Origin: Variovorax paradoxus
GTDB taxonomy: Bacteria; Pseudomonadota; Gammaproteobacteria; Burkholderiales; Burkholderiaceae_C
Assembly: GCF_000834655.1 (NCBI RefSeq)
Contig: NZ_JXQQ01000041.1
Location: 1 to 64,000 of the forward strand
Direction: 5' to 3'
DNA: 64,000 nucleotides
Shown here: piece by piece, positions 17,029 through 26,800 of the stretch
How positions within the stretch are numbered: position 1 is the stretch's first letter
Layout: every line of letters begins with the position of its first letter
Program-made: the position numbers and the translations under genes
The notes under the pieces: model-generated
Told to the model about the DNA's origin: nothing
What the model saw: only the letters and a program-made list of their open reading frames with translations
The model's database searches: none

Positions 17029-17185
17029 CGTTATGTCTCCTGAAAGTGGTGACTGAATATTGCACAGTTCGTGCCACACGCCCAACTCATTGATAACAAA
17101 GGCATCTTCATTGGGAAGAGGCCTTCGTCGCCTGAATTCAGAACACTTGTCGTGTCTGATTTTCAGACGACTGTATTTTTATCAG

Positions 17186-17449
17186 TCAGGGTTTGCCAGA
17201 AGCCTGCCGGGCCGCGATCCAGCGCTGGAATTCGCGCTCCGCCTGCATGCGGAATTCGTTGCGCGTGTGGTTGCAGATGGCGTGGGCCAGGCGCCGGTGC
17301 TTCTGGTTGCGCACGCCGCCCAGGGTCGAATCGACGAGGTGCTCGATGGTCGCGGACTCGGGCCGGCCGTGCGGCTCGTCGAAGTCCATGGGGAGGCCGC
17401 ACCAGTGGCAGTTGGGGCCGAAGGTGGAACGCAGGGCTCGGACGCTCAT
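17186..17449 (-). CDS. Small HNH-type zinc-binding protein
   Basis: An 87-residue protein with a CHWCG knuckle at about residues 14-18, an EHLVDSTLGG segment and a downstream HAICNHTRNEF. This Cys-x-x-Cys / EH / H-x-x-C-N pattern is that of a minimal HNH nuclease (beta-beta-alpha metal) fold. It starts 21 bp after the DUF4272 gene stop on the same strand, suggesting cotranscription. Nuclease activity is plausible but not certain: the protein is short and the family includes non-catalytic members. Confidence 0.8.
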   Translation of the reverse strand: MSVRALRSTFGPNCHWCGLPMDFDEPHGRPESATIEHLVDSTLGGVRNQKHRRLAHAICNHTRNEFRMQAEREFQRWIAARQASGKP

Positions 17450-17470
17450 GGTGCGGCGCTCGGGGCGGTG

Positions 17471-18583
17471 TCAGGTCGGCGTATCGACGTCATCCCATTC
17501 CTTGCCCTCGAAGCGGACCAGCCAGTTCAGCGCCCTGTGGCGCTCCAAAATCACGCCGGCATCGAGCCCCGCCGGCACGGCCTGCTCCTTCAGTTGCGCC
17601 TGACGCGTCATCCAGTGCAGTCGGTAGTGCAGGTCGAGCGCGTCGAGGATCTCGCTGTCCGGCCGCATCCGCATCGCGCGCATCAAGCCTTGCTCGTCGT
17701 GCGCGTCCAGCAGGAGGCGGGTGGTCAACGGCACGTCGCAGATGGCCGAGGGAAACGGCAACTCGTCCACCAGTCCCATCGCCCATTCCAGGAGGAACAC
17801 GCACTCGTAGCGCCAGCCGAACTGGGCAACCTCCGATTCCGTCGGCGCCTCCTGCAGCAGAAAGGCTTGCTCCTTCGGCGTCAGGAGCGCGCGCGCCGAC
17901 CGCAAGCGCTCGAACAGGGTTTCGACGGGAAACGGGTCCTTGGCCGCCAGCGACTCCGCCTGGACGGCCACGGCAAGCATCGCGAATGCCCTGCCCGCGA
18001 TGTCCTGCGGCGTGCGCAAGCGCAGTTCGGGCTCCGAGACCAGGGGTGGCAGAGATTGGGGCGGCGGCATCTGCCTGTCCGAAAGAAACGCGTCCGTGCG
18101 CGCCTTCCGCTCCCATGCCTGCGAAGGATAGGGAACAGCAGCGCGTCCATCGCCCTCCTCGCCGCTCGCGGACAGAAGGACCTGGCCGTGGGGATCGCGG
18201 ATGCCGCCATCGCGAAGGAACACGATCGCGTTGGCCCTCACGGCCCAGTCGGCGAACGCATCGAGCTGCGCGTCTTCGACGACCAGGCTCAGGTGCTGCC
18301 GCACTCGCTGGATGTGCCGCATCACGTGATAACGGTTGCGCGACATCTCGCCGTTGCCCCGGCTCAGCACATAGCCGACGAAACCTTCGAGGTGCGGGGC
18401 GAGTTCGGGGTCGGAGAGATCGCGGCGCGCCACCAAGGTGTGCGCGAATTGAAGCGCCGGAACCTCGGCGCAGGTGCAATAAGCGTTGATCAGCATCCCT
18501 TCCTGCGGGATTGCGTCCGCCTGCTCTACCGAGGCCGCGGGTTTCACCAGCACATCCTTCAGCTTCGCGAACAAGCCCATCAT
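17471..18583 (-). CDS. DUF4272 domain-containing protein
   Basis: A 370-residue soluble protein. The C-terminal half matches DUF4272: GRAFAMLAVAVQAESLA, then LTPKEQAFL, then WRYECVFLLEWAMGLVDELP and SAICDV in order. The N-terminal half (about 30-130) looks like a separate small domain (LINAYCTCAEVP and RHIQRVRQHLSLVVED). A clear AGGAAGAGG ribosome site precedes the ATG at 18583. Function is unknown. It is followed by the HNH gene on the same strand. Confidence 0.8.
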   Translation of the reverse strand: MMGLFAKLKDVLVKPAASVEQADAIPQEGMLINAYCTCAEVPALQFAHTLVARRDLSDPELAPHLEGFVGYVLSRGNGEMSRNRYHVMRHIQRVRQHLSLVVEDAQLDAFADWAVRANAIVFLRDGGIRDPHGQVLLSASGEEGDGRAAVPYPSQAWERKARTDAFLSDRQMPPPQSLPPLVSEPELRLRTPQDIAGRAFAMLAVAVQAESLAAKDPFPVETLFERLRSARALLTPKEQAFLLQEAPTESEVAQFGWRYECVFLLEWAMGLVDELPFPSAICDVPLTTRLLLDAHDEQGLMRAMRMRPDSEILDALDLHYRLHWMTRQAQLKEQAVPAGLDAGVILERHRALNWLVRFEGKEWDDVDTPT

Positions 18584-18621
18584 CGAATCCTCTTCCTTGA
18601 TGTTTGGTTGCCGATCGGAGC

Positions 18622-20148
18622 TCAGCGCTCCTGATTCGTCATGCGCTCATACAAGGTCGCGCGCGAAATACCGAGCAGCCGCGAAGTCGCCAGCTTGTTG
18701 CCGCCCGTGCTCGCCATGGCCGCTGCAATGGCCTTGCGCTCCAGCTCCGCGACCTGCTGCGCCAGGGGCCGCAGCAGCGCGGCTTCTTCATCGCGTCCCG
18801 CATGCGAGAGGTCGGGTAGCTCGATCTGCTCCAGCCCGGCTTCACGCAGGATGCGTTCGAGCTGCACGGCATCGATGCGCTGCGAGTCGCTGCGCATGGT
18901 CACCTGCTCCAGCACGTTGCGCAGTTCGCGGATGTTGCCGCGCCAGTGCTGGCCCGCGAGCAGCGCGAGCGCATCGGGCGTGAGTTCGGGCGGCGCCTCG
19001 CCGCTCCGCAGGGCCATGTCTTCGCCAAGCGCCTCGACCAGCGCGGGGATGTCGCTGCGCCGCTCCCGCAGCGGCGGCACGCGCAATGGCAGCACGTTGA
19101 GGCGGTAATAAAGGTCTTCGCGGAACAGGCCACGCCGCACCAGCTCGGGCAGGTCGCGCGAGGTGGCGGCGATCACGCGCGCATCGAAGGGCACGAGCTT
19201 GTTGGAGCCGAGCGGTTCGATCTCGCCCTCCTGCAATGCACGCAGCAGCTTGGCCTGCAGGCCGAGCGGCATGTCGCCGATCTCGTCGAGGAAGAGGCTC
19301 CCGCCATCGGCCAGCTTGAACTTGCCTTCGCGCCCTCGCCTGTCGGCGCCGGTGAAGGCGCCGGGGGCGAAGCCGAAGAACTCCGCCTCCAGCAGCGTGT
19401 CGGGCACGGCCGCGATGTTGACGCTGACGAACATGCCCTTGGCGCGCGCGGACGACGCATGGATCGCATGCGCCAGCAGTTCCTTGCCGGTGCCGGTTTC
19501 GCCCAGCAGCAGCACCGGGCTGGCCGATTGCGCCGCGCGGCGCGCATGGCGCTTTACCTCCACCGCGGCAGGGCTGCTGCCGATGAAGCTCGCGAAGGTG
19601 TATTTGGAGCGCCGCTGCCCATCGGGCGCGTGCTGATAGAGCGGGTTGTTGCGCTGGCTCGCGAGTTCGCGCCGCGCGTCGTCCAGGTCGCGCTGCAGCA
19701 GCGCGAACTTGCTGATGAGCGGCTGCAGCGTGGTCTCGGGCTGGTCGAACAGCACGATGCCGATGGCGCCGATCACGTCGCCCGCGCCACCTTCGGGGCG
19801 ATCGCTCTCCGCACGCAGCGGAATGCGGCTGACCACGAAAGTGCCCGCCTTGTTGGTGAGCAGGTCCACGAGGATCGGCTCGCCGGTCTCGAGCACACGG
19901 CGCATCTGCGTGTTGGGAATCACGTCCTCGACCATGTGGCCCTGGAACTGGTCGATGGACGAAAAACCCAGCGCCGGCAGGAAGCGCCGGTAGCCTTCGT
20001 TCACCCACACGATGCGCCCGCTGCTGTCCACCAGGAACATGCCCTGGCTGATGCTGGAGAACAGATGGAACATCGAGCGCGCGGCGAGCGCGAGGATGCC
20101 CTCTGCATCGAGGGGCAAGGCGGGAGGAGCGGCTGGGGCAGCAGGCAT
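18622..20148 (-). CDS. Sigma54-dependent transcriptional activator with PAS domain
   Basis: A 508-residue bacterial enhancer-binding protein. An N-terminal PAS-like sensor (about 25-140, FLVDSSGRIVWVNEGYRRFL) is joined by a helical linker to an AAA+ domain. The latter has Walker A GETGTGKE near 215-222, the sigma54-contact loop GAFTGA near 260-266 and Walker B GGSLFLDEIGDM near 281-292. A Fis-type HTH ends the protein (NKLATSRLLGISRATLYERM). I chose the ATG at 20148; 27 more residues are open upstream. No sigma54 promoter was found nearby, so targets are unknown. Confidence 0.92.
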   Translation of the reverse strand: MPAAPAAPPALPLDAEGILALAARSMFHLFSSISQGMFLVDSSGRIVWVNEGYRRFLPALGFSSIDQFQGHMVEDVIPNTQMRRVLETGEPILVDLLTNKAGTFVVSRIPLRAESDRPEGGAGDVIGAIGIVLFDQPETTLQPLISKFALLQRDLDDARRELASQRNNPLYQHAPDGQRRSKYTFASFIGSSPAAVEVKRHARRAAQSASPVLLLGETGTGKELLAHAIHASSARAKGMFVSVNIAAVPDTLLEAEFFGFAPGAFTGADRRGREGKFKLADGGSLFLDEIGDMPLGLQAKLLRALQEGEIEPLGSNKLVPFDARVIAATSRDLPELVRRGLFREDLYYRLNVLPLRVPPLRERRSDIPALVEALGEDMALRSGEAPPELTPDALALLAGQHWRGNIRELRNVLEQVTMRSDSQRIDAVQLERILREAGLEQIELPDLSHAGRDEEAALLRPLAQQVAELERKAIAAAMASTGGNKLATSRLLGISRATLYERMTNQER

Positions 20149-20251
20149 GGGCGGATCGTACTGTGCCTCGGCCCCGGCAAATCTGTCATGGATGTGGCAC
20201 GGAAAATCTTCGTAACCACACACGGGCAAAGACCTTCAGCATTCCTTAAGT

Positions 20252-20269
20252 AAATCAATCGTTTGATTT
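20252..20269. promoter_or_regulatory. Palindromic operator upstream of the TetR-RND operon
   Basis: AAATCAA-TCGT-TTGATTT: two perfect 7-bp inverted arms with a 4-bp centre, AT-rich in a GC-rich genome. It lies 23 bp before the first ATG of the TetR gene (20293 for the preferred start) in the gap shared with the sigma54 regulator. It is the natural candidate for autorepression by the adjacent TetR protein. Confidence 0.65.
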
Positions 20270-20282
20270 CGACCGTGGTCTA

Positions 20283-21041
20283 ATGCCGGGCATGAACGCG
20301 AGGGATCCCATCACGACAACGCCGCGCCGCGCACCACGTGCCCCGCGCGCCGATGGCGCCGAAGCGCGCCATCGCCTGCTGCACACCGCGCTGCGGCTCT
20401 TCGCGCAGAAGGGCTTCGCCAAGACCTCCACGCGCGAGATCGCCCGCGAGGCCGGGGTCAACATCTCGGCGATCAGCTATTACTTCAGCGACAAGAACGG
20501 CCTGTACGGCGCCTGCTTCACCGAGCCGATGGGCGGCGACGGCAACGACCTGGTGGCGATATGCAGCACGCCCGGCCTTTCGCTGGAAGACGCGCTGCGC
20601 CTCTGTTTCACCTCGGCGATCGAGCCGCTCAAGCAGGGCGAGATCGTGCGGCAATGCATCCAGCTGCACATGCGCGAGATGCTGGAGCCCACCAGCCAGT
20701 GGGCCGAGGAGCTGGAGCGCGACATCAAGGGCCCGCACCGGGCCATCGTCGAGCTGCTGTGCCGCCACCTGAAGCTGGACCGCGCCGACGACGACATCCA
20801 CCGCCTCACGTATGCGATCACCGGGCTCTCGATGCAGCTCTACGTGAACCAGGATTTCATCGAGGCCGTGAGGCCCTCGTTGCTGCGCACGCCGCGCAGC
20901 ATCGACGCCTGGGCCGACCGGCTGACGGGCTACGCCATCGCACTGGTGCAGGCCGAGGCCGCACGCCGCAAGGCCCTGGCCAACGACGAGAAAACCGCAA
21001 CCGCGCCTGCGCCCGCACGCGCCGCGAGAAAGAAGCCATGA
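20283..21041 (+). CDS. TetR-family regulator with CerR-type (DUF1956) C-terminal domain
   Basis: A 252-residue repressor-like protein. The TetR HTH covers about residues 30-75 (RLLHTALRLFAQKGFAKTST, then ISAISYYFSDKNGLY). The ligand domain carries the CerR/CecR-family hallmark LHMREMLEPT. The Ala/Pro/Lys-rich tail is low-complexity. A second start at MNARDP, three codons in, is equally possible. The stop overlaps the outer-membrane factor start (ATGA), so the repressor is cotranscribed with the pump it likely controls. Confidence 0.9.
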   Translation: MPGMNARDPITTTPRRAPRAPRADGAEARHRLLHTALRLFAQKGFAKTSTREIAREAGVNISAISYYFSDKNGLYGACFTEPMGGDGNDLVAICSTPGLSLEDALRLCFTSAIEPLKQGEIVRQCIQLHMREMLEPTSQWAEELERDIKGPHRAIVELLCRHLKLDRADDDIHRLTYAITGLSMQLYVNQDFIEAVRPSLLRTPRSIDAWADRLTGYAIALVQAEAARRKALANDEKTATAPAPARAARKKP

Positions 21042-22546
21042 GACGACTCCGACTGATCGCCACCCTCTGCCTCCCGCTGGGCCTGGGCCTCGCGGGCTGC
21101 AGCCTCATGCGCCCGCCGGCCACCGTCGAGGCGCCGTTCCCCCCGCAATGGAATGCGCCCCTGCCCCATGGCGGCTCGCTTGCCTCGCTGGCCGACTGGT
21201 GGCGCCAGCTCGACGATCCGCTGCTGGTCGAGCTGATCGCCGCGGCCGAGGCCGCCAGCCCCAATCTCGCGAGCGCCGCAGCGCGCGTGGCCGAGGCGCG
21301 CTCCACGCGCGTGCAGGCCGGCGCGGCGCTGCTGCCCAGCCTGGACGGCAACCTCACGGCGAGCCGCGGGGTCTCGGGCTCGTCCTTCAGCGGAGGCGGC
21401 ACCGGCTCGGGCTCGTCTGCGTCGTCGTCTTCGGGCAGCAGCGCCGCTGCAGCCACCGCGCCGCTCACCACGCTGCAGGCCGGCCTGCAATCCAAGTGGG
21501 AGATCGACCTCTTCGGGCGCCTGCGCGCCGACCGCGACTCGGCCCAGCAAAAGCTCGACAGCGCCACCGCCAAATGGCACGACGCGCGCGTGGCCGTCGC
21601 GGCCGAAACCGCCAACGCCTATTTCGCCGAGCGCGCCTGCTGGCAGCAGCTGCGCGTGTCCGAGTCCGACGCCAGGTCGCGCAGCGAAACCTCGCGCCTC
21701 ACCGACCTCTCGGCCGGCGCCGGCTTCACCGCACCGGCCGATGCCGCGCTCGCCCGCGCCAGCGCCTCCGACGCCTCGGGCCGCCTCACGCAACAGCGCG
21801 CCCTGTGCGCGGTGCAACGCAAGGCGCTGGTGGCGCTCAGCGGCATCGACGAACCCACGCTAGCGCAGAAGCTCGCCGTCTCGTACACGCAACGCGCGCT
21901 GGCGGTCATGGGCAGCATCGAGAGCGTGCCGGCCGCGGCGCTGTCGCAGCGGCCCGATGTGTACGCGGCCGAACTCGCCGTGGCATCGGCCAGCGCCGAC
22001 GTGGGCTCGGCCGAGGCCGAGCGCTATCCCAAGCTCAGCATCTCGGGTTCGATCGGCCGCATGCAGATCCGCACCAGCGGCTTTCGCGAGTCGCTGGAGA
22101 CCTGGACGGTCGGGCCGGTGTCGCTCACCGTGCCGCTGCTCGACGGCGGCGCCCGCAAGGCCAACACCGATGCGGCCAAGGCGCGCTACACCGAGGCGGT
22201 GTCGCTCTATCGCGCGAACGTGCGGCAGGCGGTGCGCGAAGTGGAAGAAGCGCTCGTCAACCTCGACGCGACCGATGCCCGCACCACCGACGCCGACAGC
22301 GCGGTGAAGAACTACCAGGCCTCCTTCGACGCCACGCAGGCGCGCTACAGCAGCGGCCTGGCGAGCCTGTTCGAGCTGGAAGACTCGCGCCGCACCCTCT
22401 TCACCGCGCAGACCGCGCGCGTCACGCTGCAGCGCGAACGCGCCGAAGCCTGGGTTTCGCTGTACCGCTCGATGGGCGGCGGCTGGAACCGGCCTGAATC
22501 GTCAATGACCTCTTCCTCGACCTCTACGGTTGCGACGTCACCATGA
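21038..22546 (+). CDS. Efflux outer-membrane lipoprotein (NodT/OprM family)
   Basis: A 502-residue outer-membrane channel of tripartite efflux systems. The lipoprotein signal ends at Cys21 (LGLAGC). Two duplicated outer-membrane-efflux repeats are visible: the first ends near residue 270 and the second contains SQRPDVYAAELAVASASADV and the LDGGARKANTDAA coil. Between about 107 and 150 lies a Gly/Ser-rich insertion, probably a surface loop. The start (21038) overlaps the tetR stop and the stop overlaps the adaptor start (ATGA both times). Confidence 0.92.
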   Translation: MRRLRLIATLCLPLGLGLAGCSLMRPPATVEAPFPPQWNAPLPHGGSLASLADWWRQLDDPLLVELIAAAEAASPNLASAAARVAEARSTRVQAGAALLPSLDGNLTASRGVSGSSFSGGGTGSGSSASSSSGSSAAAATAPLTTLQAGLQSKWEIDLFGRLRADRDSAQQKLDSATAKWHDARVAVAAETANAYFAERACWQQLRVSESDARSRSETSRLTDLSAGAGFTAPADAALARASASDASGRLTQQRALCAVQRKALVALSGIDEPTLAQKLAVSYTQRALAVMGSIESVPAAALSQRPDVYAAELAVASASADVGSAEAERYPKLSISGSIGRMQIRTSGFRESLETWTVGPVSLTVPLLDGGARKANTDAAKARYTEAVSLYRANVRQAVREVEEALVNLDATDARTTDADSAVKNYQASFDATQARYSSGLASLFELEDSRRTLFTAQTARVTLQRERAEAWVSLYRSMGGGWNRPESSMTSSSTSTVATSP

Positions 22547-23793
22547 AAACAATGAAGCGTTCCACCCTCGTCATCGCGCTGATTGCGCTCGTCATCTTCG
22601 CCGTTGCGGCCGTGTGGCTCGTGCGCAAGCCCTCGGGCACGCCCGCAGAGCAGGCCGCGGCAGCCAAGGGCAAAGACGGCGCGCCGGCGCCCAAGCCGTC
22701 GCTCACCGTGACTGTCGCCAAACCCGAAGCCACCGAGCTGACCGTGACCCTCGCGGCCAACGGCAACGTGGCGGCCTGGCAGGAGGCGGTGATCGGCTCC
22801 GAGTCCAACGGCCTGAAGCTCGCCGAGGTGCGCGTGAATGTGGGCGACGTGGTCAAGAAGGGCCAGGTGCTGGCGGTCTTCTCGCCCGAGACGGTGCAGG
22901 CCGACATCGCGCAGTCGCGCGCCTCGCTCGCGGAAGCCAAGGCCACGGCGGCGGACGCTGCCGGCAACGCTGCGCGCGCCCGCACGCTGCAGGCCACCGG
23001 CGCATTGAGCCAGCAGCAGATCAACCAGTACCAGACCACCGAGCAGACCGCCAAGGCGCGCGTCGAGGCGGCCGAAGCCGTGTTGGCCGCGCAGCAGGTG
23101 CGCGGGCGCAACACGCAGGTGCTGGCACCCGACGACGGGGTGATCTCCGCGCGCACCGCCACGGTGGGCAGCGTGGTCGCGGCGGGCACCGAGCTCTTTC
23201 GCCTGATCCGCCAGGGCCGCCTCGAATGGCGCGCCGAAGTGACCTCGGCCGAACTCGCGCGCATCGCGGTCGGCACCCCCGCCTTCGTGGTCAGCGCCAG
23301 CGGCGCGCAGGTGCGCGGCAAGGTGCGCAGCATCGCGCCGACGGTCGATCCGCAGACGCGCGCGGCGCTGGTCTACGTCGACCTGCCCACGGTGCTGCAG
23401 AACACCGGCGTGAAGGCCGGCATGTTCGCGCGCGGCGACTTCGAACTGGGCCGAAGCTCCGCGCCCACCGTGCCCCAGGCCTCCATCGTTCCGCGCGACG
23501 GCTTCAACAACGTGTTCGTGCTGCAGCCGGACAACCGCGTGCAGCAGCTGAAGGTGCAGGTCGGCCGCCGGCTGAACGACCGCATCGAGGTCACCAGCGC
23601 ACTGCCTGAAGGCGCACAGGTCATCGTGCAGGGCGCGGGCTTCCTGAACGACGGCGACCTGGTGCGCGTGGTGGCGGCAACGCCGCCGGCAGCAGCGGCA
23701 GCGACGACGACATCGGCAGCGCAGCCGGCGAAGTCCGCGGCATCCGCTGCCGACCCGGCAACGTCCGCGGCTTCCGCCGCGGGTGCCAAGTAA
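22543..23793 (+). CDS. RND efflux periplasmic adaptor subunit
   Basis: A 416-residue HlyD/AcrA-type adaptor anchored by an N-terminal membrane helix (residues 6-26) rather than a lipobox. Its order is a lipoyl-like half (VNVGDVVKKGQVLAVF), a coiled-coil hairpin (LAEAKATAADAAGNAARART), the second lipoyl half (LAPDDGVISARTATVGSVV) and a beta-barrel domain. The last 35 residues are an Ala/Ser/Thr/Pro tail. It bridges the pump and outer-membrane factor of the same operon. Confidence 0.93.
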   Translation: MKTMKRSTLVIALIALVIFAVAAVWLVRKPSGTPAEQAAAAKGKDGAPAPKPSLTVTVAKPEATELTVTLAANGNVAAWQEAVIGSESNGLKLAEVRVNVGDVVKKGQVLAVFSPETVQADIAQSRASLAEAKATAADAAGNAARARTLQATGALSQQQINQYQTTEQTAKARVEAAEAVLAAQQVRGRNTQVLAPDDGVISARTATVGSVVAAGTELFRLIRQGRLEWRAEVTSAELARIAVGTPAFVVSASGAQVRGKVRSIAPTVDPQTRAALVYVDLPTVLQNTGVKAGMFARGDFELGRSSAPTVPQASIVPRDGFNNVFVLQPDNRVQQLKVQVGRRLNDRIEVTSALPEGAQVIVQGAGFLNDGDLVRVVAATPPAAAAATTTSAAQPAKSAASAADPATSAASAAGAK

Positions 23794-23812
23794 GACAAAC
23801 AAGGACACGCTC

Positions 23813-26800
23813 ATGAACGTTTCCGCCTGGTCCATACGCAACCCGATTCCGGCGGTGATGCTGTTCGTGCTGCTCACCTTCGGTGGGCTGCTGTCGTTCA
23901 ACGCGATGAAGGTGCAGAACTTTCCGGACATCGACCTGCCGACCGTCACGGTCTCGGCGTTGCTGCCCGGTGCCGCGCCTTCGCAGCTGGAAACCGACGT
24001 CGCGCGCAAGCTCGAGAACTCCATCGCCACCGTGCAGGGCTTGAAGCACATCACCACCAAGGTGCAGGACGGCGCCGCCACGCTGATCGTGGAGTTCCGC
24101 CTCGAGAAGCCCGTGCAGGAAGCCGTGGACGACGTGCGCTCGGCGGTGCAGCGCGTGCGCGCCGACCTGCCGGCCGACGTGCGCGACCCGGTGGTCACCA
24201 AGCTCGACCTGGCGGGCCAGCCGGTGCTGGCCTTCACCATCTCGTCATCGCAGCTGGACGCGGAGGCGCTCAGCTGGTACGTGGACAACGACATCACCAA
24301 GAAGCTGCTCGCGCTGCCCGGCGTGGGCGCTGTGAACCGCGTGGGCGGCGTCACGCGCCAGGTGCACATCGACCTGGACCCGGCCAAGCTGCAGGCGCTG
24401 GGCGCCTCGGCCGGCGACATCTCGCGCCAGCTGCGCCAGGTGCAGGTGGAAAGCGCCGGTGGCCGTTTCGACCTGGGCGGCAGCGAGCAGCCGGTGCGCA
24501 CGCTCGCCACCGTGCAGTCGGCCGACCAGCTGGCCGACATCCAGATCGTGCTGTCCGACGGCCGCCGTGTGCGGCTCGACCAGGTCGCGCGCATCAGCGA
24601 CACCTTTGCCGAGCCGCGCTCGGGCGCGTTGCTCAACGGCAAGCCGGTGGTGGGCTTCGAGGTGGCCCGAAGCCGCGGCGCGAGCGAGGTGGAAGTGGGC
24701 CGCGCCGTGCAGAAGGCTCTGGCCGACATGCGCGCGCAGCGCCCCGACCTCGAACTGACCGAAGCCTTCAACTTCGTCGACCCGGTGGAAGAGGAATACA
24801 ACGGTTCGCTGCACCTGCTCTACGAGGGCGCCATCCTGGCGGTGATCGTGGTGTGGCTCTTCCTGCGCGACTGGCGCGCCACCTTCGTCTCGGCCGTGGC
24901 GTTGCCGATGTCGGTGATTCCGGCCTTCATCGGCATGTACCTCCTGGGCTTCTCGGTCAACGTGATCTCGCTGCTCGCGCTCTCGCTGGTGGTCGGGATA
25001 TTGGTGGACGACGCGATCGTGGAGGTCGAGAACATCGTGCGGCACCTGCGCATGGGCAAGACGCCCTACCAGGCGGCGATGGAGGCGGCCGACGAGATCG
25101 GCCTGGCGGTGATCGCCACCACCTTCACGCTGATCGCGGTGTTCCTGCCCACCGCCTTCATGAGCGGCGTGGCCGGCAAGTTCTTCAAGCAGTTCGGCTG
25201 GACGGCATCGCTCGCGGTGTTCGCCTCGCTGGTGGTCGCGCGGGTGCTCACGCCGATGATGGCCGCCTACATCCTGAAGCCCATCGTCGGCGAAGAGAAG
25301 GAGCCCGGCTGGCTGCGCTGGTACATGCGCGCGGTGGAGTGGAGCACCCACAACCGCTTCAAGACGATGGTGCTGGCCACCCTCTTCTTCTTCGGGTCGC
25401 TGGCGATGATTCCGCTGCTCAAGACCGGCTTCATCCCGCCGGACGACAACTCGCAGACGCAGGTGTACCTGTCGCTCGCGCCGGGCTCCACGCTCGCGCA
25501 GACCACCGCGGCCGCCGAGGAAACGCGCAACCGCGTGATGAAGATCGCGCATGTGAAAAGCGTCTACACCACGGTGGCCGGCGGCAGCGCGGGCGGCGAC
25601 CCCTTCGCCAGCTTCGGCACGCCCGAGACGCGCAAGGCCACGCTCACCATCAAGCTGGACGAGCGCGGCGACCGGCCACGCAAGCAGGTGATCGAGAACC
25701 AGATCCGCGCCGCGCTCGAAACCCTGCCCGGCGTGCGCAGCACCGTGGGCCTGGGCGGGTCGGGCGAGAAGTACATCCTGGCGCTCACCGGCGAAGACCC
25801 GGTGGCACTGGCGACCGCCGCCAGCGCGGTCGAGAAAGACCTGCGCACCATCGCCGGGCTGGGCAACATCACCTCCACTGCGAGCCTGATTCGCCCCGAG
25901 ATCGCCGTGCGCCCCGACTTCGCGCGCGCCGCCGACCTGGGCGTGACCAGCGCGGCCATCGCCGAGACGCTGCGCGTGGCCACGCTGGGCGACTACGACC
26001 AGTCGCTGGCCAAGCTCAACCTCGCGCAGCGGCAGGTGCCGATCGTGGTGAAGCTGGAAGACTCGGCGCGCAAGGACCTCGACCTGCTCGGGCGCCTCTC
26101 GGTGCCGGGCGCGCGCGGGCCCGTCATGCTGAACCAGGTGGCCTCGCTCACGATGGAAGGCGGCCCGGCCGTGATCGACCGCTACGACCGCTCGCGCAAC
26201 GTCAACTTCGAGATCGAACTTTCCAGCGTGGGCCTGGGCGATGCGAAGACCGCGGTGATGGCCCTGCCCTCGATCCAGAAGCTGCCGCCCGGCGTGCGCG
26301 TGACCGAGGTGGGCGACGCCGAAGTGATGACCGAGCTCTTCGCGAGCTTCGGCCTCGCGATGCTCACCGGCGTGCTGTGCATCTACATCGTGCTGGTGCT
26401 GCTGTTCAAGGACTTCCTGCACCCTGTGACCATCCTGTGCGCGCTGCCGCTCGCGCTGGGCGGGGCCTTCGTGGGCCTGCTGATCGGGCAGAAGGCGCTC
26501 TCGATGCCCTCGCTGATCGGCCTGATCATGCTCATGGGCATCGCGACGAAGAACTCGATCCTGCTGGTGGAATACGCCATCGTGGCGCGCCGCGACCACG
26601 GCATGAGCCGCTGGGACGCGCTGCGCGACGCCTGCCACAAGCGCGCGCGGCCCATCATCATGACCACGCTCGCCATGGGTGCCGGCATGCTGCCGATCGC
26701 CGTGGGCTTCGGCGCCGCCGACTCCAGCTTCCGCTCTCCAATGGCGATGGCGGTGATCGGCGGGCTGATCACATCGACGGTGCTGAGCCTGCTCGTGGTG

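Noticed and set aside
20193..20212. TGGCAC-like sequence upstream of the TetR gene resembling a sigma54 -24 box
   Set aside because: The matching -12 element is absent: the GC dinucleotide does not fall at the required distance.
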